A DNA stretch of 64,000 bases, taken from an uncultured Alphaproteobacteria bacterium (GTDB lineage Bacteria > Pseudomonadota > Alphaproteobacteria > Rhodobacterales > Rhodobacteraceae). The notes below the pieces were generated by a model. That model was given only the letters and a program-made list of their open reading frames with translations. It did no database searches and was not told where the DNA came from. Numbering within the stretch: the stretch's first letter is position 1; every line of letters starts with the position of its first letter. The translations under genes were made by a program, and so were the position numbers. This document shows, in pieces, positions 31,381 to 41,495 of this stretch. The stretch is taken from the NCBI GenBank assembly GCA_902576905.1, contig CACGWW010000001.1:247001-311000 (forward strand), given 5' to 3'.

Positions 31381-32055
31381 TTGTCTACTATCAATATTGA
31401 AGAAAGCTGGAGAAAGCGGCTGATTGATGAGTTCAAAAAACCTTACATGCGACAGTTAAGTGATTTCTTGAAGACGGAAAAAAAGGTGGGAAAGGAAATT
31501 TTTCCAATAGGATCAGAAATCTTTTCGGCGTTTAACTTTACTCCATTTGAAAAGGTAAAGGTCGTAATTTTAGGCCAAGACCCCTACCATGGGAGGGGAC
31601 AAGCGCACGGTCTAAGTTTCTCCGTAAAAGATGGTGTTCAACCGCCCCCATCTCTAGAAAATATCTTCAAAGAGTTAAAATCAGATATCGGCTTAGCCCG
31701 ACCTAAGTCAGGAAGCCTTGAAAAGTGGGCGAAAGAAGGTGTTTTGCTGTTAAATACTGTATTGACCGTTGAAAAGAGTAAACCAGCATCCCATCAGAAT
31801 AAGGGCTGGGAAATCTTTACTGACAAAGTACTTTCTTTATTAAATGAAGAAAAAACAAATTTGGTGTATATTTTATGGGGAAAAAAGGCCCAGGAAAAAG
31901 GAACCTTTTTAAACGGGGATGCAAATCTAATTATAAAAAGTGCTCACCCTTCACCATATTCAGCTGCAAATGGATTTTTTGGTTCAAAACCATTTTCAAA
32001 AACAAACGAATATTTAGATGACAATGGTCTTTCTTTTATTAATTGGGAACTGTGA
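31381..32055 (+). CDS. ung: uracil-DNA glycosylase
   Basis: VVILGQDPYHGRGQAHGLSFSV and SAHPSPYSAANGFFGSKPFSKTN; TTG 31381 with AAGGAA SD preferred over listed 31351. Confidence 0.95.
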   Translation: MSTINIEESWRKRLIDEFKKPYMRQLSDFLKTEKKVGKEIFPIGSEIFSAFNFTPFEKVKVVILGQDPYHGRGQAHGLSFSVKDGVQPPPSLENIFKELKSDIGLARPKSGSLEKWAKEGVLLLNTVLTVEKSKPASHQNKGWEIFTDKVLSLLNEEKTNLVYILWGKKAQEKGTFLNGDANLIIKSAHPSPYSAANGFFGSKPFSKTNEYLDDNGLSFINWEL

Positions 32056-32082
32056 ATAGTTATTAAGATATTAATGTATAGT

Positions 32083-32091
32083 TGGTATAAT
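32083..32091 (+). promoter_or_regulatory. extended -10 promoter
   Basis: TGGTATAAT matches TGnTATAAT, upstream of ATG 32120. Confidence 0.5.
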
Positions 32092-32119
32092 AGAAGTGAA
32101 AATAATTTAGGAGATAAAA

Positions 32120-32443
32120 ATGAAAGTAATAGCCTTAGCAAAATATAATGAGTCAGCATGGAAGGGTATGATTGGAAGCAGTTATGCTGAAAGAAGAAAA
32201 GTAATGGAAGCTGTTGTGACTAGCGCAGGCGCAACACTTACAGATATGATGTTCACTCGTGGTCAATACGATATCGTAGTCACCTTCGAAGTTCCATCCG
32301 AAGATGTTGCTTTAGGCGCGGCCATTGCCGTTAATGCTAGCGGTGCAATCAAAGAACTCGTAACGCTCAGCGAGATTGACATAGATAGCGCTCTCAAGAC
32401 GGCGAAGAGTGTTGCTAGTGCCTACTCTCCTCCAGGAACCTGA
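32120..32443 (+). CDS. GYD domain-containing protein
   Basis: AGATLTDMMFTRGQYDIVVTFEVPSEDVALGAAIAVNASGAIKELVTLSEID. Confidence 0.85.
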   Translation: MKVIALAKYNESAWKGMIGSSYAERRKVMEAVVTSAGATLTDMMFTRGQYDIVVTFEVPSEDVALGAAIAVNASGAIKELVTLSEIDIDSALKTAKSVASAYSPPGT

Positions 32444-32452
32444 TTACAGGCT

Positions 32453-33559
32453 CTATGACCAATCCTGTATTTCTGGATAAAACCGTTTTCTCCACTCCAA
32501 GACTTTTGGATTCATAACTTTCATCCAAAATTGTGGGATTAAACTCATAAGCACCATCAAAGGATAGCCAAAAGGTAACTGAGGCGCATCGCCTGCATCA
32601 TATGATTGGAGATGTTGATATTTCTTGTTTGGTCTCGCGTGGTGGTCAGAGTGCTTTTGAAGATTAATTAGCAAAAGATTACTCGCGAGGTCGTTAGCAT
32701 TCCAGCTATGATGCGGGCGAGTAGGCTCAAACTTTCCATTGTCTAACTTCTGTCTAACAAGACCGTAGTGCTCGATGTAATTTACGACTTCCAAATGTAG
32801 TACCGCAACTAAAGCTTGTATGAAAAAACATATAGCGCCGAGCATTCCACCGATTAGGGTAGCTAGCAATAGAAAGAAAAGCATGAGCCCAAAATAAATA
32901 AAAAAAGGATTTTGAAAATCCCAAAAAGGCAAGTTTTTTTTCTGCAATAGCTCCTTTTCTGTGTTCCAAGAAGACAACAAACATTCGGGAATAACACGGA
33001 TAAAAAATTTATAAAAGTTTTCCCCATATCTTGCAGTGACCGCATCTTTGCGTGTTCCAACGTGCCGGTGATGAACGAGAACATGTTCCGTTCTAAAGTG
33101 GCCATACAACGACATCCCCATTAAAAGATCTGATAAAAATCTCTCAATCCTTGTTTTTTGATGCATAAGCTCATGTGCGAATACAATGCCGACTGCTCCT
33201 GATATTATGCCTTGAACTATCATAAGAAAAAATGCTTCCGTACCGCTGAGATGGTCAAACATAAATATTGCCATTAAACTGCCAAAGATCAAAAAGAACT
33301 GCATGGGAACCCAACCATAAAGAATATATTTATATCGATCCTCCGATCCAGCACTATTCTCGGTGGGCTTAATTAGCTTTTTTCCTATCAAAGCATCAAA
33401 AAATGTAATCACTACGTACCCAAATATAGGCACAAGAAGTATTGTCCATCCCCCGAATATCCACGAGATTATCATTAATGGTGCAAATATATACGGGAGA
33501 CCGAACTGAAAAGCCGGCGTTATTTCGCTCGTGAAGTTTTCTGTAGCAGTGCTGTTCAT
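32453..33559 (-). CDS. alkB: alkane 1-monooxygenase (integral membrane di-iron fatty acid desaturase/hydroxylase superfamily)
   Basis: His boxes HELMHQKTRIER, EHVLVHHRHVG, LQKHSDHHARPNKKYQ; NYIEHYGL. Confidence 0.92.
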   Translation of the reverse strand: MNSTATENFTSEITPAFQFGLPYIFAPLMIISWIFGGWTILLVPIFGYVVITFFDALIGKKLIKPTENSAGSEDRYKYILYGWVPMQFFLIFGSLMAIFMFDHLSGTEAFFLMIVQGIISGAVGIVFAHELMHQKTRIERFLSDLLMGMSLYGHFRTEHVLVHHRHVGTRKDAVTARYGENFYKFFIRVIPECLLSSWNTEKELLQKKNLPFWDFQNPFFIYFGLMLFFLLLATLIGGMLGAICFFIQALVAVLHLEVVNYIEHYGLVRQKLDNGKFEPTRPHHSWNANDLASNLLLINLQKHSDHHARPNKKYQHLQSYDAGDAPQLPFGYPLMVLMSLIPQFWMKVMNPKVLEWRKRFYPEIQDWS

Positions 33560-33673
33560 CTATCCCCCTCCATAGAGATAAAAAGTATTTAGTTAATTTC
33601 AAGGATCATAGTTATACTTTAATTTGAAGATAATTTCTATTAGTTTTACATTTGAACTAAAAAAGGAGCAAAG

Positions 33674-33715
33674 ATGAGCACAGTAATGAAAAAATCATTT
33701 AAGTTAAGTTGCTGA
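33674..33715 (+). other. possible 13-codon leader uORF (MSTVMKKSFKLSC*)
   Basis: ATG after AAAAAAGGAG; stop TGA overlaps the downstream ATG (TGATG at 33713-33717). Confidence 0.4.
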
Positions 33716-34353
33716 TGTCTAATAATTCAATTGATTTTTACATCGACATAAAAAGTCCCTATGCCTACTTGGCTTTAGACCCTGCGATAAAGATATTTGG
33801 TCAACTGGGATTACAGTGGAATTTATTGCCATACACTCTGGATATTGCTGACTATTTAGGAAGCGCAACGGTCAATAACCAAGGGAAGATAATCTCTTCA
33901 AATAGAACAGCACATCAGTGGCGCAGAGTTAAATATTCCTACATGGATTGCAGAAGGATGGCTAATCTACAAGGGAAAACAATTTTAGGTACTCAAAAAA
34001 TTTGGGATAGCTCATTATTTTCTATGGCTCATTTATGGGTCAAAGAAAAATCGGAAAAAACTTTGTTGCCTTTTTTGCGCGAGTCTTTCCAATTGTTTTG
34101 GAAGAGAGAGCTAGACATAGGAAATGAAAAAGTGCTTTTAAATTTAATCGACAAATTTCAACTTGATAGCACTGATTTCATATCTTGGAAGAGCAACAAT
34201 CAAAACTGTGTGACCTCTTTAATGGATACCGCACTATCTATGGGAATATTTGGGGTGCCAACCTTTGTCTTTGAAGAAGAAATATTTTGGGGAAGCGAAA
34301 ATTTAGCTCTTATTAGTGCAAAGGTTACGGGAGATTACTCAGCTTTAACTTAA
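33715..34353 (+). CDS. DsbA-like / 2-hydroxychromene-2-carboxylate isomerase family protein
   Basis: IDFYIDIKSPYAYLALDPA thioredoxin-like N-terminus; GIFGVPTFVFEEEIFWGSENL C-terminus. Confidence 0.82.
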   Translation: MSNNSIDFYIDIKSPYAYLALDPAIKIFGQLGLQWNLLPYTLDIADYLGSATVNNQGKIISSNRTAHQWRRVKYSYMDCRRMANLQGKTILGTQKIWDSSLFSMAHLWVKEKSEKTLLPFLRESFQLFWKRELDIGNEKVLLNLIDKFQLDSTDFISWKSNNQNCVTSLMDTALSMGIFGVPTFVFEEEIFWGSENLALISAKVTGDYSALT

Positions 34354-34517
34354 GTTTTTTTAAATCCTTTTTTTGTGGCCTAAGTCTCTTATTGATGCGA
34401 AGAGGACGAACCAATAAAATCTAATTTTTGCGTAGATGCCTTTTCGTGATTTGAGCAAATCGTATTTTTCTAGTCCACATTTTGTTTTTATAAAATAATT
34501 CATAAAAGTTGCATTCA

Positions 34518-35122
34518 TTATTTATTTTCGTAAAGTTCACGTTCATACATTTCTATAATGTCGTTTTCTTTTTTTATTTCACAATTTAATCCTGTCTGAT
34601 CTTCAATCATTTCATAAAGCGTGGGTATGGGTCTTGTATCAGGCCAGCTTTCAGGCTTCCATAGACTTGATCGAAGTAGTGCTTTGCCGCAATGCAGAAA
34701 TATTTTTTTGGTTTAATAACTGTAACTGTCTTTGGCAAATTGGATTTTAATTTATGTTTTTCAAAAACTTTTGGCTCATTTGATACCGTAGCTTTCCCTT
34801 GAACTCTAAGTGTTTCTGCTACCTTTGGAATGAAAAATATTAGGGATACTGTTGCGTTTTTAGAAATATTTAGAAGCCCGTCAATCCTATTGTTTCGAGA
34901 TCTGTCAGCTATTTCGATGCGATCATCAGATATCACTTTAACAAAACCTTTTGGATCACCTTTGGGTGAGAGATCAATATCTTCACCGTCAAAAGTCCCC
35001 ATGACCAGAAAATTTGATGCATTTATGAAACTGACACTATGTGGATCCAAGCTTTTCATAATCTTCGCAGATGCTTTCTCAGTAGCAGGACCATAAAGAT
35101 TTCTTAATTGAATTTCATCCAT
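34518..35122 (-). CDS. pyridoxamine 5'-phosphate oxidase-like FMN-binding protein, frameshifted
   Basis: Inserting one A in the A7 run (complement of 34703-34709) gives KPKKIFLHCGKALLRSSLWKPESWPDTRPIPTLYEMIEDQTGLNCEIKKENDIIEMYERELYENK*. Confidence 0.82.
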
Positions 35123-35201
35123 CGTGCATCTTTTGTAGTTGAAACAGTTTGATAATAAACTATTTTGAAGTAAGCAATACAAAAAACAAGAGGTATGAAA
35201 A

Positions 35202-35594
35202 ATGAGCGTCGAACTTTATTATGTCTGTCTATATGGACTTCTAATCATAGCAACTACACTTGTCCAACAGCTCACCAGCTTGGCAAACGTTGGAATTATG
35301 CCCGTGTTTAGTAGTCGAGAAGGCGTAAATTTTTCAGGTATGACCGGACGATTAGAGCGTGCTATTTTAAATTGTGTGATAGCATTCGCAATGATAGGTC
35401 CAGCAATCCTCGCACTTGCAATGACCGAAACCAGCAGTGCAAATACTAAACTGGCTGTTCAAGTTTTCTTTTGGTCACGCATCGTTTATGTAATCGCATA
35501 CGGATTCAATATCATTGGATTAAGATCTGCAGGTTGGGTTGCGAGTTTATTAAGCATCCTCTATTTGTATTGGTCAGCAATGTCGATCAGCTAA
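35202..35594 (+). CDS. MAPEG family membrane protein
   Basis: 4-TM protein, TGRLERAILNCVIAFAMIGPA...FFWSRIVYVIAYGFNI. Confidence 0.8.
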   Translation: MSVELYYVCLYGLLIIATTLVQQLTSLANVGIMPVFSSREGVNFSGMTGRLERAILNCVIAFAMIGPAILALAMTETSSANTKLAVQVFFWSRIVYVIAYGFNIIGLRSAGWVASLLSILYLYWSAMSIS

Positions 35595-35638
35595 CTTTTG
35601 GAAATGGACAACAATCTTATTAGAAAATAGAGAGCTTT

Positions 35639-37111
35639 ATGGAAGCTATAGATCAGCTGATCAATTACAATAGAACGACTGGTTTACTCCAATCCGTAGC
35701 GGGTAGAAATGCTTGGGATCAGGAGACAATGATGCCATCTAAGAGTGGAAATTCTCGAGCGATGGAGATGGGTGCACTTGAAGAAGTTATCCACGATAGA
35801 AAAAAAAATTCAATAGTCAGAAAGTTATTGGAACAAGCCGAACCTAAAACACCTTTTCAAAAAAGAGCTTACACACTAATAAAGAGAGCCTTTGACAGAG
35901 CAGAAGCTATACCAAGCAAACTCGCATCGGATTTGGCTGCAACCACATCCTTAGCTCAAATGGCCTGGCAAAAAGCTAGACAAAATAACGATTTTTCTGA
36001 GTTTTCACCTCACTTAAAGAAGGTAATTGATTTAAAAAGAGAAGAGGCTTCCCTTCTATCTCCCAGTGGAGATTTATACGATGGGTTAATAAATGATTAC
36101 GAATTTGGAATGACAAAAAAAGAGACCTCGAGTATTTTTGAAGAAATGAAGCCAAGACTTTTAGATTTGCGGCAGAGAATAAGTGAAGCAAAACTTTTCA
36201 AACCTGTATTAGAAGGTGACTTCAATACTGAAAAACAATTAAAACTCGCCCATGAAATAGCAAAGACATTTTTCTATGACTTTGATAGAGGAAGGATTGA
36301 TATTGTAGCGCATCCTTTTTGTTCAGGTGGTGGGGATGATGTACGAATTACTACCCGAGTCGATAATAATGACCCATTTAACTGTTTATACAGTACTATT
36401 CACGAAGTGGGGCACGCTTGCTATGAACAAAACGTCTCTTCAGACTTTTTACACTCGCCTCTCGGTTCTGGCGTATCTTTAGGCATTCACGAAAGTCAGT
36501 CTAGGATATTTGAGAACCAAATAGGGAGATCTAGGCAATTTACTAGGTGGCTGTTTAAGAAAATGAAAAGCTATTTTGGAGAATTTGGCATTAGAGATGA
36601 AGAAGAATTCTACCGTTTGGTTAATAAGGTTGAAACCGGTTTTATTAGAACTGAAGCAGACGAAGTTCACTACAATCTACATATTATGCTTCGCTTTGAG
36701 CTCGAATTAGAGGTAATTGGAAAAAATTTGGAAGTTCCGGATTTGCCCGAGGCCTGGAATGCAAAATTCAAGGAATATTTTGACCGTGACGTTGAAAAAG
36801 CCTCTGATGGAATTCTCCAGGACGTGCATTGGTCAATCGGTGCATTTGGGTATTTTCCAACCTACACTTTAGGTAACTTAAATGCCGGTTGTTTATTTGA
36901 AAAGATGCAAAAAGATATTCCTGGTCTTGCAGACGGATTTGAGAAGGGTGATATGTCATTAGCAACCACTTGGTTAGCAGAGAACATACATCAGCATGGA
37001 AGCCTATACGAGCCTGCTGACCTGATCAAAAAAGCTACAGGAAAGGCTTTTACGCCTGAGCCCTTTTTGAATTATTTAGATGAAAAGTTTTCCGATATAT
37101 ACGAGGTCTAA
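35639..37111 (+). CDS. carboxypeptidase Taq (M32) metallopeptidase
   Basis: TIHEVGHACYEQNV (HExxH), GIHESQSRIFENQIGRS, NLNAGCLFEKM. Confidence 0.92.
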   Translation: MEAIDQLINYNRTTGLLQSVAGRNAWDQETMMPSKSGNSRAMEMGALEEVIHDRKKNSIVRKLLEQAEPKTPFQKRAYTLIKRAFDRAEAIPSKLASDLAATTSLAQMAWQKARQNNDFSEFSPHLKKVIDLKREEASLLSPSGDLYDGLINDYEFGMTKKETSSIFEEMKPRLLDLRQRISEAKLFKPVLEGDFNTEKQLKLAHEIAKTFFYDFDRGRIDIVAHPFCSGGGDDVRITTRVDNNDPFNCLYSTIHEVGHACYEQNVSSDFLHSPLGSGVSLGIHESQSRIFENQIGRSRQFTRWLFKKMKSYFGEFGIRDEEEFYRLVNKVETGFIRTEADEVHYNLHIMLRFELELEVIGKNLEVPDLPEAWNAKFKEYFDRDVEKASDGILQDVHWSIGAFGYFPTYTLGNLNAGCLFEKMQKDIPGLADGFEKGDMSLATTWLAENIHQHGSLYEPADLIKKATGKAFTPEPFLNYLDEKFSDIYEV

Positions 37112-37593
37112 TCTCTAAAATTTATAAATTGTAAAGGAAGAGGTAAATCGAGCTTTTTTGCTAACGAAATAACTTCCTGAAGACTATCTTTCTTTTGCCC
37201 TGAAACCCTAAGCTCATTACCTTGTATTTTTACCTGCACTTTTAACTTACTCTGCTTGACAGAAGAAATAATTTTCTTTGATGTGTCTTGTTCAATCCCC
37301 TCAAGCAAATCATAGTTTTGCCTTACTCGATTACCTGAAGCGCTTTCCGTTGATTTAACTTTGAGAGCTTTGGGGTCTATACCTCTTTTAACAAAATGGC
37401 CTATTAAAAGTTCGTTAACTTGCTTTGCTTTCAAGTCATCTTCTGTTTCTACAGTTAACGAGTTCTCATTTCTCTCAATATCGGTCTTCGAACCTTTAAA
37501 ATCATATCGCTGGTTGATCTCTTTACTAGCATTAAAAATCGCATTCTCAACTTCCTGCATATCCAATTTACTAACAATATCAAAACTAGGCAT
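37108..37593 (-). CDS. yajQ: YajQ family nucleotide-binding protein
   Basis: MPSFDIVSKLDMQEVENAIFNASKEINQRYDFKGSK. Confidence 0.93.
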   Translation of the reverse strand: MPSFDIVSKLDMQEVENAIFNASKEINQRYDFKGSKTDIERNENSLTVETEDDLKAKQVNELLIGHFVKRGIDPKALKVKSTESASGNRVRQNYDLLEGIEQDTSKKIISSVKQSKLKVQVKIQGNELRVSGQKKDSLQEVISLAKKLDLPLPLQFINFRD

Positions 37594-37752
37594 TTCCTCT
37601 AAACTCCCTTGACCATAAAAAATTGCTTTGTTGTCATTTTACAATAAATAAACCCTAAATTTAACTCATATTTAGATTCAGAAAAATTACAATATTTTTA
37701 AGTCTCACAATGATGTATGATAAAAACTTCGAGTAGAGCCGGATAATTTATA

Positions 37753-39171
37753 ATGGAAAAGCAAAATAAAAAATCAGAGCCTAGCTTTTATGTAAATTTT
37801 AAGAAAGTTTACGCACGTAATATAGACAGCAATATAAGCTTGCTAAATTTTTTGAGGCATAATTGTAAATTTACTGGGACAAAAGAGGGGTGCTCAGAGG
37901 GAGACTGTGGCGCATGCTCTGTGTTGATTTTTGATGAAAAAGGATCCTTAGCGCCAGTAAACGCTTGTATTTTAAAGGTGGGACAAATAATTGATAAAAA
38001 TATAGTAACAATTGAAGGTGCTAGCAAATTAAGCTCTGCTGACCCTTTAATTCAAGCACTAAACTCCGAGGCGGCGTCGCAATGTGGGTTTTGCACACCT
38101 GGCTTTGTAATGGCAGCGCTTGCATTAAAAGAAAAACATAAAAGCCCTTCTGAGAGAGTTATCCATGACTCTCTATCTGGAAACTTATGTCGCTGTACAG
38201 GGTATAGACCAATAGTGAACGGGATCCAATCTCTCAAAGAAAAAATAAAGTTTCCAATGCCCATAAATAGTAAAGGCTCAAAATTAAAGACCGCAATTTT
38301 TGGAAAGACAACTTACATCTACCCAGACTCTAAAAAAGAACTAATTGAATTCATATCAAAGGAAAAAAATTATACTGTTTTGTCTGGAGGCACAGACTGG
38401 AACCTTGAAGCGGAAGACTCCAATTTTAAAGAACAGAAAATATTATTTCTGAATAATATTAAAGAAATGTCTACAATTAAGACCAAGACTTCATCTTTTG
38501 AAATAGGCGCTTGTGTTACACTATCTAAATTCGAAGAGTTATGCCGTGAATTTTTCTCCCCCTTTCTGGATACGATTATTAGATTTGGTTCTCCACAGAT
38601 TAGAACAGCCGCAACAGTTGGAGGGAATCTTGGGACATCGAGCCCTATTGGTGACCTAGCTCCCCTATTTTTCGTATTGGAGGCTGAGTTGTCTCTACTC
38701 GGTCCAAAAGGAGAAAGAACTATTCCGATTAAAGATTTTTTTAGGGGATATAGAAAAAATGCTCTAAAACGCAATGAGCTTATATACAAGGTTAAGGTAC
38801 CAAAAACAAAAAAGGAAGATTCAATTTTTTCTTGGAAGCTATCAAAAAGGTATGATCAAGATATATCAACTTTATCGCTGGCAGCCAAATTTAAGATGGA
38901 TAAAAACCACACTATAGAAAATATTATTTTATCTGCAGGGGGCGTAGGACCCACGCCTTTATTATTAGATAAAACGAGTAAATTATTAAAGGATAGTAAT
39001 CTACGCTTTAACCAAAACTCTCTAATAACTGCTTTAAGTCATGATATTTCTCCAATAAGTGATCTTAGAGGGACAGCAAATTATCGATCGGCTGCAATGG
39101 TTGGATTGATAAAAAAAATGCAAAGATCCGTCATAAGTGGTGAGAAACAACATTCGATAATGAGTATTTGA
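37753..39171 (+). CDS. xdhA: xanthine dehydrogenase small subunit (2Fe-2S / FAD)
   Basis: GTKEGCSEGDCGACSV, QCGFCTPGFVMAALAL, NLCRCTGYRPI, FAD-domain LSGGTDWNLE. Confidence 0.92.
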   Translation: MEKQNKKSEPSFYVNFKKVYARNIDSNISLLNFLRHNCKFTGTKEGCSEGDCGACSVLIFDEKGSLAPVNACILKVGQIIDKNIVTIEGASKLSSADPLIQALNSEAASQCGFCTPGFVMAALALKEKHKSPSERVIHDSLSGNLCRCTGYRPIVNGIQSLKEKIKFPMPINSKGSKLKTAIFGKTTYIYPDSKKELIEFISKEKNYTVLSGGTDWNLEAEDSNFKEQKILFLNNIKEMSTIKTKTSSFEIGACVTLSKFEELCREFFSPFLDTIIRFGSPQIRTAATVGGNLGTSSPIGDLAPLFFVLEAELSLLGPKGERTIPIKDFFRGYRKNALKRNELIYKVKVPKTKKEDSIFSWKLSKRYDQDISTLSLAAKFKMDKNHTIENIILSAGGVGPTPLLLDKTSKLLKDSNLRFNQNSLITALSHDISPISDLRGTANYRSAAMVGLIKKMQRSVISGEKQHSIMSI

Positions 39172-41495
39172 TGGCATTAGATAACAAAAATAATATTTCA
39201 GTTGGAAAGTCGCACTACCAAGACTCGTCTTTTAGACAACTTACGGGAAGAGCCGAGTACATAGACGATATTCCATTGTCAGAAAATACTTTGCATGGAG
39301 CTCTTATCCTCTCAGAAATACCATCTGGTATGATAACTTCTATTGAGACCGAAAAAGCAAAAAAATTTGATCCAAGCATTACAGTTATCACAGCAAAAGA
39401 CATACCTGGTAGGAATGATATAGCGCCTATTTTTACAGATGAGCCAATTTTTGCAGAAAAAGAGGTGACTTATGTAGGCCAACCCATCGGGCTCATCGTT
39501 GCTTCATCAATGGAGAGAGCAAGGGCAGCCGTAAATGAAGTGCAGATTGTCTATAAAAAAGATAAAACACCGATATTAGACTTGGATTTAGCATTCAAGA
39601 AAAAAAACTTCTTTTTAAAACCAATTCACTTTGAGAGAGGTAACGCAAACGAACAGATTAAGCAGGCACCCCATAAACTTGAGGGTTCATTTTCTATGGG
39701 AGGTCAAGATCACTTTTATTTGGAGACACATATTGCTCTTGCCATTCCGCATGAAAACTCTGAGTTCACAATCTGGTCAAGCACACAACACCCAACTGAA
39801 GTCCAGCATGGTGTATCCAACGTTTTAAATATTCCAGCGGCCAAGATCTCTAGTAAGGTCAGGAGACTTGGCGGTGGCTTTGGAGGTAAAGAAAGCCAGT
39901 CAACAATATACGCCGCCATAGCAGCTTTAGGAGCATACATTTTGGATAAGCCTGTTAAGCTTCGTCTTAATCGCAAAGATGACATGGCATCATCAGGAAA
40001 ACGTCATGACTTTGAAGTTAAATACTCCGTAGGTTTCAACAAAAAAGGAAAAATTAAGGGATTAGATATAACATTACTTAGCAATGCAGGTAATGTCTGC
40101 GATCTGTCAGCTCCTGTAATGTCGAGGGCATTGACCCATCTAGATAATTGTTACTCTTTTAAAGATTTTACCGCGCGAGGCTATATATGTAAAACAAACA
40201 CCGTTTCTAACACAGCGTTTAGAGGCTTTGGTGGCCCTCAAGGAATGCTTGCAATTGAGACTATTCTTGAAAGAGTTTCTCGATTTCTAGAAATCGATTT
40301 AGATGCACTTAGACATGAAAATTATTATTCCCTTAAAAATGGAATTAAAACACCGTATGGGCAAATAGTTAAAAATATTAAAATTGAGAAATTGATAAAT
40401 GAGATGGAAACTTTCGCAGGTCTAGAAAAAAGAAAGCTTCTTGTAGAAAAATTTAACACATCGCAAATTAATAAAAATCAACCTTACAGAAAAGGAATTG
40501 CCTTCATGCCTGCCAAGTTTGGGATATCTTTTAATAAAGTATCCTTAAATCAAGCAGGTGCTCTAGTCCATGTATACACAGATGGTTCGGTGAGACTCAA
40601 TCATGGAGGAACAGAGATGGGACAAGGCCTATTTATTAAGGTGGCTCAGGTTGTCTCAGAATGTTTCAACATTCCTATCGACTATGTACATATTTCTGGA
40701 ACAAATACGGATGAGGTCCCAAACACCTCAGCTACAGCTGCATCGTCTGGCTCCGATATTAATGGTATGGCTGCGTGGAAAGCAGCTACTGTTATTAAAC
40801 AGAGAATGCTTAAACACGCAAGCAAAGTTTTTCAAAAGCCACCCTCTTCCATTGAATTTAAGAACGGTCTGATATTAAGCGGAAATAAAAGCATGACCTT
40901 TAAGGAATTAGCGTTTTCCTGCTGGGAAAATCGCATATCTCTTTCGTCAACGGGCTTTTATAAAACACCAAAAATCTCATGGGATCAGGAAAAATTTAAG
41001 GGAAGCCCCTATTTTTATTTTACATGGGGAGCAGCAGTATCCGAAGCCATTATAGATATTGATACAGGAGAAAGTCGAATACTTAGGGCAGACATCATTC
41101 AAGACTGTGGAACCTCTCTCAACCCCCTAATTGATAGAGGGCAGATAGAAGGAGGTTTCATCCAGGGTATAGGATGGCTAACATGTGAAGAGCTATATTT
41201 TAATTCAGAAGGCAAACTTTTAACTCTTGGCCCCTCAACGTATAAAATACCTGGAAGCCGAGATGTACCACCTGAATTTAATATTAAGCTATTAGAGAAT
41301 ACTCCTAATGAAGAGAAGACAATATTTAGATCTAAAGCTGTCGGTGAGCCCCCTTTATTACTATCGATTTCTCACTTTTTGGCTTTGAAAAATGCCGTCT
41401 CAATGGCTAGCGAAACATCAAATGCAGATTTATTAAATGCTCCCGCGACACCTTCAAAAATTTTAGCTGCGGTGCATAATGATCACTCTATGTAA
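39168..41495 (+). CDS. xdhB: xanthine dehydrogenase molybdopterin-binding subunit
   Basis: RRLGGGFGGKESQ, NTAFRGFGGPQGM, GTEMGQGLFIKVAQV, SKAVGEPPLLL. Confidence 0.93.
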   Translation: MMALDNKNNISVGKSHYQDSSFRQLTGRAEYIDDIPLSENTLHGALILSEIPSGMITSIETEKAKKFDPSITVITAKDIPGRNDIAPIFTDEPIFAEKEVTYVGQPIGLIVASSMERARAAVNEVQIVYKKDKTPILDLDLAFKKKNFFLKPIHFERGNANEQIKQAPHKLEGSFSMGGQDHFYLETHIALAIPHENSEFTIWSSTQHPTEVQHGVSNVLNIPAAKISSKVRRLGGGFGGKESQSTIYAAIAALGAYILDKPVKLRLNRKDDMASSGKRHDFEVKYSVGFNKKGKIKGLDITLLSNAGNVCDLSAPVMSRALTHLDNCYSFKDFTARGYICKTNTVSNTAFRGFGGPQGMLAIETILERVSRFLEIDLDALRHENYYSLKNGIKTPYGQIVKNIKIEKLINEMETFAGLEKRKLLVEKFNTSQINKNQPYRKGIAFMPAKFGISFNKVSLNQAGALVHVYTDGSVRLNHGGTEMGQGLFIKVAQVVSECFNIPIDYVHISGTNTDEVPNTSATAASSGSDINGMAAWKAATVIKQRMLKHASKVFQKPPSSIEFKNGLILSGNKSMTFKELAFSCWENRISLSSTGFYKTPKISWDQEKFKGSPYFYFTWGAAVSEAIIDIDTGESRILRADIIQDCGTSLNPLIDRGQIEGGFIQGIGWLTCEELYFNSEGKLLTLGPSTYKIPGSRDVPPEFNIKLLENTPNEEKTIFRSKAVGEPPLLLSISHFLALKNAVSMASETSNADLLNAPATPSKILAAVHNDHSM

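Noticed and set aside
32754-33105. Minus-strand alternative-frame ORFs inside alkB
   Set aside because: The alkB frame is intact with all His boxes; these are off-frame readings, not a frameshift.
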